Assembly (NCBI GenBank): GCA_016716085.1
Contig: JADJWY010000024.1
Span: forward strand, 1 to 64,000
Length of the DNA stretch: 64,000 nt
Direction: 5' to 3'
From: Hahellaceae bacterium
Lineage (GTDB): Bacteria; Pseudomonadota; Gammaproteobacteria; Pseudomonadales; Oleiphilaceae
Part shown: piece by piece, positions 42,682-50,889 of the stretch
Layout of the letters: each line of letters starts with the position of its first letter
Numbering within the stretch: position 1 is the first letter of the stretch
The notes under the pieces: model-generated
Told to the model about the DNA's origin: nothing
The model's database searches: none
Seen by the model: the letters and a program-made list of their open reading frames with translations, nothing else
Translations under genes and position numbers: made by a program

Positions 42682-44304
42682 GTGCTAGTCCTTGCAATAC
42701 CAAACAGCTGCTGGCTCATTATCAACAAGGTGATGAAAAAAGCTAAGAAGGGCGACTTCGACACGCTGTGGAATATGCTACCTTTTTTGGTACTGGCGGC
42801 GGAGATGTACAACGATGAAGAGGTACGCAAAGGCTTGGAATTTCTGATCTCGACCGTAGACAGTGCCGATGATGTGGTGGCGTGGGTAGATTACCTGGCC
42901 CTGCCTGCCGACGGTTGGGAAGGCGAGGGCGACCCACCACTCGTGGATGCGTTTGGCGACAACCCGCAAGCGGCTTTGCCACTGTCGTTTATGTTCCGGC
43001 AGGCGCAGGCCGCGCCGAATGCAAGGCGGGTCGTGGCCAGAGTGCTGGGCGAAACGCTGGCCAGTGTTTCGCGGCACCTGGATGCCACTGCGGCGAAAGC
43101 GTTGCCGGAGGCCTTGGCTGCCATCAAACAAGGTCTGCGAGGCACCTTAAACCCCAGCACACGTCGGTATGTCTTCAAAAAAGAATTGATGGGCATCTCC
43201 GCAGGCATGATGGCACGGGCCGGTGCCAAAACGGTCAGAAACCTGGTCAGAGGCATTCGGAATGCCCGTTACCATCCGGCGGTGTTAATCAGTTTCCTGG
43301 CCTATCTCAAATATGAAAACGCCTGTGGTCGGGCGATACAAGCGGAAAGCGAATCGCAAGCCAACCCGGATCCAGGCCAAACCGGGCCCAGCGAATCCGA
43401 GCGACTGAACTGCAGCCGCAATGGCTTTTCACGCACCATTCGATCAAGTATTTACGCGAAAATGCGCGCTGCCTTCAGCGATATTGCCGCCGATGGCCAG
43501 GTGAAGGAGGCGGCACCCTCTGACAGCCCACCCGAACGCTACCAGGGCGATGCGCATGGTGCCTTGTTTCACCTGGAGCAGCTGGCTTTTTATCACGCCA
43601 GTCATCGCTTGTCCGACAACTTCCCTGCGATCAAAGCGGTAGATGGGTTCAGATATGTGGGGTTTTTCGATAAAGCGGCTCGCATCCCGGATTTAACCGC
43701 AGACAACCCTTTGCTAGAGGATGACATTTTCCGCCGAATCCGCTACATCGACATCGTGCTGCAAGGCCAGGATAACCAGGAGCAATGGATCGAGCTGAAA
43801 TCCTACAAAGCTAAAAGCCCCAATCAGCGGGATGTGCTGGCAGCAGGCAAGATCAAGACCTGGAAACTCACCGGCACGGGCAGTGATACTGCCAGAGATC
43901 CAGCCAGCCTGCATCGTCAGTTTACCATCGACCGCGCGGCGTTTTCTTTGCGGGCCGCCTGGTTGGCGAAGAATCAATCTGATCGAGACCGAATTGAAGT
44001 TGTGGTGGTTCCAGCATCGATTCTCTGGAAGTTCCAGAAGTTCGAGGTACGCCGTCGTAACAATCCGACCATTCACGATGTCAGCCCGAATCTGGGGGCT
44101 CAAAACCAGCCAAACAGCATTCGGGGTCAGTTCGCTAAAGATCCGGATGGGAATCAAGATGTTTTGCGGGTATCGCTAAGCGCGAATGCCGACACTAATC
44201 AAACCATCGTCGATTCCGGTATTTCATCGACGATCAAAACCGTATTACCGCAGCTGGGCTTTGATCTGCTCAGTGAGTATGCGGAAGAGTTCGATTTGCA
44301 GTAG
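42682..44304 (+). CDS. C-terminal module of a polymorphic toxin with PD-(D/E)XK-like nuclease
   Basis: 540 residues from a GTG at 42682 without a good ribosome site; the N-terminus looks cut. Residues 1-230 are helical and Ala-rich without known fold. After a Pro/Ser linker, residues about 350-375 read RYIDIVLQGQDNQEQWIELK, an Asp - 13 residues - Glu-Leu-Lys spacing of PD-(D/E)XK nucleases. HRQFTIDRAAFSL follows. The next gene, 9 nt downstream, has the size and position of an immunity gene. I infer a displaced toxin tip; no named family was recognised. Confidence 0.55.
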   Translation: MLVLAIPNSCWLIINKVMKKAKKGDFDTLWNMLPFLVLAAEMYNDEEVRKGLEFLISTVDSADDVVAWVDYLALPADGWEGEGDPPLVDAFGDNPQAALPLSFMFRQAQAAPNARRVVARVLGETLASVSRHLDATAAKALPEALAAIKQGLRGTLNPSTRRYVFKKELMGISAGMMARAGAKTVRNLVRGIRNARYHPAVLISFLAYLKYENACGRAIQAESESQANPDPGQTGPSESERLNCSRNGFSRTIRSSIYAKMRAAFSDIAADGQVKEAAPSDSPPERYQGDAHGALFHLEQLAFYHASHRLSDNFPAIKAVDGFRYVGFFDKAARIPDLTADNPLLEDDIFRRIRYIDIVLQGQDNQEQWIELKSYKAKSPNQRDVLAAGKIKTWKLTGTGSDTARDPASLHRQFTIDRAAFSLRAAWLAKNQSDRDRIEVVVVPASILWKFQKFEVRRRNNPTIHDVSPNLGAQNQPNSIRGQFAKDPDGNQDVLRVSLSANADTNQTIVDSGISSTIKTVLPQLGFDLLSEYAEEFDLQ

Positions 44305-44313
44305 GGGGACAAG

Positions 44314-44871
44314 ATGACTTCAGGAGACCGCAACCGACAATGGGAGCAGTTAGAGAGCCGTTACCGAAAGAATGGTAATTCCCGGAAAAATATTAAGGCA
44401 TGTAAGGAGTTATTTTTTGAAGGAAAAATAGGTGGCAGTTTTGATTGGGACAGCATCCTTTATCTCTGGCCAGACCCAACTCTGGAGGGTCTTCAGAAGC
44501 TCCTGGATGAGGTCATCACCGATCCGCTGACGGATGGGGATTTCGAAACACTACAGGGTTATTTCTGCGGGGTGTTATCTGACTATTTCTGCCCCATCGA
44601 AACCCAGGATTACTACTTCAAGGCAACGTTTGGAGAGGTGTATGACCCGGATCGGGTGTTTCCGCTCAGGATCAATCGGGAAAAAGAGCATCGGAAGCTG
44701 ACGTATACACCCAATAATATTTTTCAAGCACTGGCCTTTTATTTCAACAAATACATGCACTTTAACCAACCGAGCAGTGGCGTGCTGCGCTTTAATATGG
44801 GATATCTCGAATCGTTACTGCCTCATGTGGATCCATGCTTCTTCTCAGTAGCAGAGATTGAAGGCAGATAG
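44314..44871 (+). CDS. Putative immunity protein (ends at an in-frame TAG)
   Basis: 185 residues, acidic and aromatic-rich (FDWDSILYLWPDPTLEG, CGVLSDYFCPIETQDYYF), with no signal or membrane segment. It lies 9 nt after the nuclease-like gene. The same frame continues after the TAG with LEQLFASRLRAVVISL to 45078, so this may be the first two-thirds of a 254-residue protein with a CAG-to-TAG mutation. The role as immunity is inferred from position. Confidence 0.55.
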   Translation: MTSGDRNRQWEQLESRYRKNGNSRKNIKACKELFFEGKIGGSFDWDSILYLWPDPTLEGLQKLLDEVITDPLTDGDFETLQGYFCGVLSDYFCPIETQDYYFKATFGEVYDPDRVFPLRINREKEHRKLTYTPNNIFQALAFYFNKYMHFNQPSSGVLRFNMGYLESLLPHVDPCFFSVAEIEGR

Positions 44872-45078
44872 CTTGAGCAATTGTTTGCCAGTCGATTGAG
44901 GGCAGTTGTGATCAGCCTGCTGAAGTGGCCTGTTGAGGCCAGGCGGCAAAACTTTTCAGAGGAACAGATTACCCATGCCGACGCGGTCAAAGCCTCCCTC
45001 ATGAAAAACGCCGATCAGTTGGGGGAGCTGCGTGCACTGGAAGCCAAGGTGATGGCAGAAATGGAGAATCAGGCTTAA
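44872..45078 (+). pseudogene. Continuation of the putative immunity gene beyond a nonsense codon
   Basis: After TAG at 44869-44871 the same frame runs 68 codons without a good start: LEQLFASRLRAVVISLLK, then FSEEQITHADAVKASL, ending ELRALEAKVMAEMENQA. It stops 2 nt before the next gene. Coding character and exact phase with the upstream gene suggest one interrupted gene; alternatively a TTG at 44881 starts a 65-residue protein. Confidence 0.5.
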
Positions 45079-45080
45079 TC

Positions 45081-45401
45081 ATGCACATCGAGCCGGTATT
45101 GACCTTCAAAGTACAAAGCCGCCATGAACTCTGGGATCGGGTCGGTCAGCTGATGCAAAATGGCAGGACGGGGGCTGATCTTCAGGATGAAGTCGATGCC
45201 TTTGGCGAGGAAGCTGCTGATCATTTGGAAGGCATTCTGGATGCCTTCGACAGTGCTTTTTTAGTAGCGAATTACCAGCGAACTGGTGATCAGGTACAGT
45301 TGGTCTTTGACTGGCCGCCGGGAATGGAGAAGCTGGCAGATAGGATCAAAGCCTGGCTGGAGGCGTGTGGGGCTGACGAGTGTCTTTGGCGGGTAACTTA
45401 G
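45081..45401 (+). CDS. Small protein, putative immunity or accessory, with duplicated remnant upstream
   Basis: 106 residues, acidic. HIEPVLTFKVQSRHELWDRV opens it and FDWPPGMEKLADRIKAWLEA is the conserved part also found at 41914-42057. It starts 2 nt after the previous frame, so it belongs to the same cassette. The repeated copies are usual for immunity-gene arrays behind polymorphic toxins. No family recognised. Confidence 0.6.
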   Translation: MHIEPVLTFKVQSRHELWDRVGQLMQNGRTGADLQDEVDAFGEEAADHLEGILDAFDSAFLVANYQRTGDQVQLVFDWPPGMEKLADRIKAWLEACGADECLWRVT

Positions 45402-45420
45402 CCGTTCTTTTCGCGTCAGT

Positions 45421-45487
45421 CTACAAATGTTTCAGATAATCCATACCTTTATGGAGTACACGAATAACGAGAATGCCATCATCATCC
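45421..45487 (-). pseudogene. 3' remnant of a parE-type toxin gene
   Basis: About 21 codons in the frame after parD read DDDGILVIRVLHKGMDYLKHL and a stop at 45421-45423. This is the last strand and tail of ParE/RelE toxins (IRVLH...D...HL). The rest of the toxin gene is deleted, and the remnant overlaps the end of parD. Confidence 0.7.
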
Positions 45488-45727
45488 CTGTTGTTTCATT
45501 CGCTGTAAAAATGCATCCGCATTCCAGTCGAGAGGCTCCCCACTAGCTTCCCCTTCGTCAATCAATTTGCGTAATGCCTGAAGTTTGGAGGCTGCCGTCT
45601 TTTCCTGCAAAAGGCGCAGTCCCTCGCGAATAACCTCACTCTGGTTATTGTAAGTGCCGCTTTCCACTAAAGCTTCTACAAATTCCCCCAGCTGTTTACT
45701 GGGTTGAAACGTGATTGTGCGTGCCAT
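45482..45727 (-). CDS. ParD-like antitoxin without its toxin
   Basis: 81 residues from ATG 45727. The ribbon-helix-helix start (RTITFQPSKQLGEFVEALVE), SGTYNNQSEVIREGLRLLQE and the ParE-wrapping tail LRKLIDEGEASGEP are typical of ParD. Only a 21-codon tail of parE follows, so the antitoxin is an orphan and may now only repress DNA or counter a ParE elsewhere. Confidence 0.85.
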   Translation of the reverse strand: MARTITFQPSKQLGEFVEALVESGTYNNQSEVIREGLRLLQEKTAASKLQALRKLIDEGEASGEPLDWNADAFLQRMKQQG

Positions 45728-45794
45728 CTGACGACCACCCAACATAAGAACAATGCTTACATTATGGCTTTGCCCCGAAGTTTTCGGAAGATAA

Positions 45795-46200
45795 ATGATC
45801 CTATGGTCAATGCCGACGGCACGCCGGATACCGTGGACTGGCGGGTGTGTACTTCAGGGCGGAAGATGCCGCCACCCAGGCACCGGATCTGTTACGTCGG
45901 GCCGACACCCAGAAACGTCTGGATCAGAGCATCGGTCTGCTGACCCAGATCAGTCAGGAGGATTACCGCAACACGGATATTCTCATTTTCCGCGAGTCTA
46001 CCGGGCAGTTGATCCTGCACCGATGGGGACTGAGCGATGCAGAAATTCAGGGGCGTCCCCAAACCGGGGGAAACCGTCAGGGTCATGGCGATTAACCGCG
46101 CCACCGGCTATCTCGGTACCGCCCGCACCCCGCTGACCAGTGCCGCCGGGATACTTGCGTCGGGCCGATACCCAGCCCCCGGTATCCATCGCTCGGCATA
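45795..46200 (+). pseudogene. Scrap of a large surface/toxin-type gene in three frames
   Basis: Frame one gives NDPMVNADGTPDTVDWRV, frame two (45847-46060) YFRAEDAATQAPDLLRRADTQ with RNTDILIFRESTGQLIL, and frame three (46040-46150) KPGETVRVMAINRATGYLGTA. Joined, they read as one domain of a large extracellular protein with repeated Ig-like parts, broken by at least two frameshifts. It may come from the same parent gene as the nuclease module at 42682. Identity beyond that is not clear. Confidence 0.45.
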
Positions 46201-46253
46201 CTTGGCTGGAAATTGCTCTTTTCATTCCTTCTGGTTTATACCTTATCAGTTTC

Positions 46254-46291
46254 ACGGCAATTAACGCCGTATAAGATAATAATTGTAAACC
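46254..46291. promoter_or_regulatory. AbiE operator-like repeat 1
   Basis: A 38-bp unit opening with the palindrome acggc-N7-gccgt (46254-46270) and ending aattgtaaacc. It is repeated at 46328-46365, 74 bp further on. AbiEi antitoxins are known to repress their operon by binding inverted repeats upstream. Confidence 0.65.
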
Positions 46292-46327
46292 AATATAGTG
46301 TGTGCTAGTTTAATTAAATTGTAATTT

Positions 46328-46365
46328 ACGGCGATAAGCGCCGCATATTTGCTTAATTGTAAACC
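46328..46365. promoter_or_regulatory. AbiE operator-like repeat 2
   Basis: Second 38-bp unit: palindrome acggcgataagcgccgc (46328-46344), then the shared end aattgtaaacc (46355-46365). It lies 94 bp before the abiEi start. The 74-bp period puts both copies on about the same helix face. Confidence 0.65.
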
Positions 46366-46458
46366 GAAAATCTGTCCTGATGGCTTCGTGAGCTGCAGAC
46401 ACAAAGAAAGGTAAGTACGCTAGGTGAATGCACAACTTCACGGGGTGACGCTGTAAAA

Positions 46459-47265
46459 ATGGCTTACAAGCAGTCACTTAAAGCACTTCTTCCTTATGGC
46501 ATGTTAGCCACTAAAAAGTGGCTGGCCGGGCAGGGCTTGAGTGCTCATGCCATCGATAATGCGGTAAAAACAGAAACCTTGTTGTTACTGGCGACGGGGG
46601 TATATAGCCAGTACTCCCGCTCCGTCAGCTGGGAAGGTGTGGTCGCCTCTATGCAGCGAATGGAAAAGGCTGAGAGCCATAGTGATAGTGTGCCAACTGT
46701 TATGGTCGGCGGGGTATCCGCGCTGTCGTTATCGGGATTGACCCAGTATTTGCCATTAGGCAGCACACCCCATATCCATCTCTATGCGGCAGGTAAATTG
46801 CCGACATGGGTGGCGCGTTTGTCCTTAGCGGTAGAATTTGAAGGGCACAGCACAAACAGGTTATGGCCTGAAAGTGTGTTGATGGATAAGGCTTTAATCA
46901 AAGAGCATAAATGGAAGGCAGAGTTACCGCCGGTGTATTTTTCATGTCCTGAGAAGGCCATAGTAGAGTTATTGATGGACCTACCAGACGGTGTGAGCTT
47001 TGAGCATGCCGATGAATTAATGCAGGGGCTAGTGAATTTATCGCCCAGAAAACTCGATACGCTTTTGAAAGCCTGTAAAAGCGTAAAAGCCAAACGGTTG
47101 TTTCTTTGGTTGGCAAAGCGCCAAGCCTATCCTTGGTTTAGCAAACTGAGCGTTAAGGATTATGACTTGGGCTCTGGCAAGCGAGTGGTAGCAAAAGGCG
47201 GGAAATTGGATGCCGATTATCTGATCACTGTGCCGTCGCATATGGCAATTGAAAGTGAAGGTTAG
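46459..47265 (+). CDS. AbiEi-type antitoxin (type IV toxin-antitoxin)
   Basis: 268 residues. The N-terminal winged helix (LPYGMLATKKWLAGQGLSAH with LLLLATGVYSQYSR) is the AbiEi_3-type DNA-binding part, and YFSCPEKAIVELLMDLPDG with LMQGLVNLSPRKLDTLL is the conserved C-terminal domain. In this family the antitoxin counters its partner without binding it and represses the operon. It is followed after 8 nt by the toxin gene. Confidence 0.87.
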   Translation: MAYKQSLKALLPYGMLATKKWLAGQGLSAHAIDNAVKTETLLLLATGVYSQYSRSVSWEGVVASMQRMEKAESHSDSVPTVMVGGVSALSLSGLTQYLPLGSTPHIHLYAAGKLPTWVARLSLAVEFEGHSTNRLWPESVLMDKALIKEHKWKAELPPVYFSCPEKAIVELLMDLPDGVSFEHADELMQGLVNLSPRKLDTLLKACKSVKAKRLFLWLAKRQAYPWFSKLSVKDYDLGSGKRVVAKGGKLDADYLITVPSHMAIESEG

Positions 47266-47273
47266 ACTCAGGG

Positions 47274-48188
47274 ATGGATAGAAACAGTATTTATTACAAG
47301 CAGGTTCAACTTTTGATGCAGGTTTTGCCCTTTGTCGCCAAACAGCATTGTTTCGCGCTAAAGGGTGGCACCGCAATCAATCTCTTTGTTAGAGAGTTTC
47401 CGCGCCTGTCGGTTGATATTGATCTGGTCTATCTGCCCATGAAAGGCCGTGATGAGGCCTTGCAGGAAATATACGCGGCACTTGATGCCGTTAGCGCAGA
47501 TTTGAAAGCAGCGTTTAAATACATAGAACTCACCGAGGCCTATAAGACACGACGGGACGCACTGAGGCTGATCATTGCCCGTAACGGTGTACAGATAAAG
47601 GTGGAGTTATCACCCGTGTTACGTGGCACGGTGCATGAACCGCAGCTTATGGAGGCATGCGCGGCCGTAGAGGAAGAATTTGGTTACGCAGAAGTGTCCG
47701 TGGTGGCTTTGGCTGATCTCTATGCGGGCAAAATATGCGCCGCATTGGACCGGCAGCATCCAAGAGACCTATTTGATGTGAAGTGGCTTTTGGATAATGA
47801 AGGCCTGAGTGATGAGATACGAAAAGCCACGCTTATCTATCTAATGAGCCATAATCGGCCAATCGCCGAACTGCTCAGGCCACAGTACAAAGATATTTCG
47901 TCCATATACTCAGGCGAGTTTGCAAATATGGCCAAGACGGACGTACCACTGTATGAACTGGTTGCTGTTCGGAAGCGTTTGGTGGAGCTTCTTCACGAAG
48001 GGCTAACCGATAGTGAAAAGGCTTTTTTGCTTTCGTTTAAAAATCGTCAGCCGGATTGGTCGCTACTCAACCTAAAGGGTGTCAGTGAGCTTCCGGCCAT
48101 TAAATGGAAACAGATTAATTTGGCAAAAATGCCGGATGACAAACATAAACTGGCGTTACAGAAGCTCAAAGACGTACTGGGCGTTTGA
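47274..48188 (+). CDS. AbiEii-type nucleotidyltransferase toxin
   Basis: 304 residues. The nucleotidyltransferase core is FALKGGTAINLFV and LSVDIDLVYLP, the GG(T) and DxD motifs of the AbiEii/AbiGii/MenT fold; VVALADLYAGKICAALDR and HPRDLFDVKWLL are the other conserved blocks. Members transfer nucleotides to tRNA or other targets and can cause abortive infection on phage attack. Operon with the antitoxin. Confidence 0.9.
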   Translation: MDRNSIYYKQVQLLMQVLPFVAKQHCFALKGGTAINLFVREFPRLSVDIDLVYLPMKGRDEALQEIYAALDAVSADLKAAFKYIELTEAYKTRRDALRLIIARNGVQIKVELSPVLRGTVHEPQLMEACAAVEEEFGYAEVSVVALADLYAGKICAALDRQHPRDLFDVKWLLDNEGLSDEIRKATLIYLMSHNRPIAELLRPQYKDISSIYSGEFANMAKTDVPLYELVAVRKRLVELLHEGLTDSEKAFLLSFKNRQPDWSLLNLKGVSELPAIKWKQINLAKMPDDKHKLALQKLKDVLGV

Positions 48189-48360
48189 TTCTTTGAAGCG
48201 TAAAGCAAAAAACATCACAGGGGTCGCCCGATAAAATGGATATTGAAAGTTTCGTGGATTTTATCGAGCGGCTGGGGCCCTAGCGGTTATGCAAGAGTGA
48301 TCTTTACGTTAAAACGCAAACGCTGATCAAGTCATAATTCTAGGAGCTGATTTTGACGCA

Positions 48361-48750
48361 TCAATTCACACGGGGCGGCGACACCCGCGGGTGCCATTCC
48401 CACCACTCCTGTTGTCCGGCTTCCATGTCGTCCCGTTTTTTGACGACATCCCAGGTGACGAAGAAATCCGGGTCACGAATATCAATCTTGAATTTGGCGT
48501 TCTTGTAATGCCCCTTGGGGGCCACAAACCAAGGGTCCAGTGATGGCGGCAGATGGAAGTTGGGCGGCGCTTCTGTAGCGTCCGGCAGTGCCGCCAGTTT
48601 AACGGTAATCCCTTCTTCCGCATCAATGGCGATGACCTTCCCGGCAAGTTGTGAGGTATGCAGTACATCACCTTGGTGATTCAGGTAGGTCAGGCCGATA
48701 AGGCAGGTTTTATGCAATAAATCGTTTAAGGTCATGTGTTGGCTCGTCAC
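48361..48750 (-). CDS. Small protein of the second molybdoenzyme operon, unknown
   Basis: 129 residues, acidic, no signal. The start HMTLNDLLHKTCLIGLTYLN and VLHTSQLAGKVIAIDAEEGI suggest a small beta-barrel, and the C-terminus is Trp-rich (EWWEWHPR). It begins 2 nt after the DmsB-DmsC fusion stop, so it is coupled to that operon. A chaperone or accessory role is possible but not shown. Confidence 0.65.
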   Translation of the reverse strand: MTSQHMTLNDLLHKTCLIGLTYLNHQGDVLHTSQLAGKVIAIDAEEGITVKLAALPDATEAPPNFHLPPSLDPWFVAPKGHYKNAKFKIDIRDPDFFVTWDVVKKRDDMEAGQQEWWEWHPRVSPPRVN

Positions 48751-48752
48751 GA

Positions 48753-50876
48753 TCAGTGGTGGCAGGCGGGCACGACGCCGACCTGTGGCATGTTGGCCAG
48801 GCCCACATCACGCGCATGTTCTTCAAAACCTTTGTTCTTCCAGAAAAAGGCGCCCGGCATGGTCGTTGGAATGACCAGGATATAGAACAGGCAGCGACCG
48901 ATCAGCAGCGCGGCGAATACGGCAGGAATGGCAAGGGTCAGCAGCACGAGACCGGTGGCTGAGCCAGCAAAGAACAGACTCACCGAGGCGAGCACCAGAG
49001 CACTGGCGGCGATCAGCGCATTGCGCAGCACGTAGGTTTTTCCAAAGGTCGTTTGTTGAACATAGTGAGCTGCCGCACCTTCGCCGCTCTCCGTGTTGAG
49101 GTATTTCGCGTGCAGAATCAAACCCAGACCTTCCGTCAGCAGGCCCAGTGCTGCCAACCCGGCAGTGATCTGCACCAGTTGATTCAGACTGCTCTCGGCA
49201 ACCGAGGTCAGCAAAAAGGTCGGAACCGCCAGTACCGCAACGACCAGACCGCCCAGACTGAACAGCGTGCCAAAGAAGCTGAAAAAGACCTGCTTATGGT
49301 TCCAGAACGGACGCGCCGGAATGCGGTAGCTTCGATACATCCAGTACAGACCGACCAGACCAGAGAGCATGGCAGAAAACGCCAAACCGGTCTGAATCGA
49401 AGGAATGATATGCGTAAGCGCGGGTGCGGCGATGTCGAAATAAGCCAGGCCTGCTGAGACAAATTCAAGCCCGGTAAAGGCCGCGATTCCGGCAAAAAAC
49501 AGCGCGACACCCAGAGCCTCACGGCTTACCGGCGAATAACGCAGGTTGTTGAAGCCACGGTAAAAGCGCATGGGTTTACCCAGGTGCATGGTCGAAAGCA
49601 GCAGGCCAATCGCCTGTAGCCCCGTCATGACTGCAAGCAAAGGAAGGTAGATGACGCTTTCGGTCACGTTAACCAGCGATTCAATTCCCAGTAACGCGCC
49701 CAGATAGGTCAGCATGAAGGCTCCCAGGGCGGCTTGGGTAAAGAGTGTGAAAATCACCAGCGGGTTTTCCCGGCTGCTTAAGCGGGGCAGGTTCCAGTGG
49801 GTGGACTTGCCCATCTTCTCATCGACAACGCTGCGGAAAGTCCCGTCATCCTGTTTGTGATATTTCACCGGCATACTGTCGGTGCGGGACATTTCATTCG
49901 GCAGGGTTTTGGTCTGCTGAAAGCGAATGTTCGGACGGGTAATGGACGGGTCGGGGAAGCCGGGAATCGAGGTCTTGATCTGCTCGCGGTTTTCAGGGGT
50001 GTTTTCAATTACGCCGAAGTTCAGGGCGTTGCCCAGACAGGCAGACACACAGGCTGGCTTCAAACCCACTTCCAGACGGTCAACGCACATGTTGCACTTG
50101 GAGACCCGGCCTTGAATGGGGTCGAGCTGAGGGGCGTTGTAAGGGCACACCCAGGTGCAGTATCCGCAGCCGAAACAGGTTTCAGGGTCCTGCAGCACCG
50201 CGCCGTATTCCGCATGTTTGGTATAGGCTTTGGTCGGGCAGCCTTTCATGCACACCGGGTTGTCGCAGTGGTTACAGGCCATGGAAATGTTCATGCGCTT
50301 GAAGTCGGGATACGAGCCGCCTTCGACATAGCCCACGGAACGGAAGGCTAAATGCGCGGGGTTATCATTTTTCTCGGAACAGGCCGCTTCACAGGCGTGG
50401 CAGCCGATACAGTTGTCTGCCGTAAAGTGGAAGCCATGCTGCTTGTTGCGGTTGGGGTTCGTGCCCACGCTGGGGTTGCCATTGATTTCCATGGAGCGAC
50501 CTGCCGGGGCTTTGGCCTCGGTAACATCAACCAGTGTAATCAGTTTTCCATAACGGTTAGCATCAGCGGTCACAGGATCATTGAGCTTGGCGTAGTCACG
50601 TTCTCCAGGGCGCTCATCAAAAATGGGGCGTGGTGTGGGATCTAAATCGGAATTGTCCGTGCCGAGGGTGTCGAAGTAATTCCGCGCAATAAACCAGGGG
50701 TTGTACTTGCGAAAAGCCTTCTGAAACGGCGTCATGTGGTCTTCGCGCAAGCCGATTTCAACATCGGGTTTAGTACCGTACTGGGTGGTCGCATCGTAGA
50801 AGAGCGGGGCGGCTGGCACCTGTTTGACCGCGTTTTGCTGCGTGTCGGTGAGCAAGTCTTTATTAAATACGTTCAT
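48753..50876 (-). CDS. Fused iron-sulfur and membrane-anchor subunit (DmsB-DmsC type)
   Basis: 707 residues from ATG 50876, with AGGGGAG seven bases upstream; a longer frame to 50909 overlaps the catalytic gene. Residues about 150-300 are a DmsB-type four-cluster ferredoxin (CIGCHACEAAC, CNHCDNPVCMKGCP, CFGCGYCTWVC, CNMC). Residues about 385-690 have eight hydrophobic helices of the DmsC/NrfD-like anchor class (FTLFTQAALGAFMLTYLGAL, MHLGKPMRFYRGFNNLRYSP). One polypeptide thus joins electron wire and quinone site. It follows the catalytic gene by 13 nt. Confidence 0.85.
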   Translation of the reverse strand: MNVFNKDLLTDTQQNAVKQVPAAPLFYDATTQYGTKPDVEIGLREDHMTPFQKAFRKYNPWFIARNYFDTLGTDNSDLDPTPRPIFDERPGERDYAKLNDPVTADANRYGKLITLVDVTEAKAPAGRSMEINGNPSVGTNPNRNKQHGFHFTADNCIGCHACEAACSEKNDNPAHLAFRSVGYVEGGSYPDFKRMNISMACNHCDNPVCMKGCPTKAYTKHAEYGAVLQDPETCFGCGYCTWVCPYNAPQLDPIQGRVSKCNMCVDRLEVGLKPACVSACLGNALNFGVIENTPENREQIKTSIPGFPDPSITRPNIRFQQTKTLPNEMSRTDSMPVKYHKQDDGTFRSVVDEKMGKSTHWNLPRLSSRENPLVIFTLFTQAALGAFMLTYLGALLGIESLVNVTESVIYLPLLAVMTGLQAIGLLLSTMHLGKPMRFYRGFNNLRYSPVSREALGVALFFAGIAAFTGLEFVSAGLAYFDIAAPALTHIIPSIQTGLAFSAMLSGLVGLYWMYRSYRIPARPFWNHKQVFFSFFGTLFSLGGLVVAVLAVPTFLLTSVAESSLNQLVQITAGLAALGLLTEGLGLILHAKYLNTESGEGAAAHYVQQTTFGKTYVLRNALIAASALVLASVSLFFAGSATGLVLLTLAIPAVFAALLIGRCLFYILVIPTTMPGAFFWKNKGFEEHARDVGLANMPQVGVVPACHH

Positions 50877-50889
50877 TTCGTCTCTCCCC

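Noticed and set aside
48236..48283. 15-codon frame after the AbiEii gene
   Set aside because: Ends at once at TAG; at most a scrap of a lost gene.
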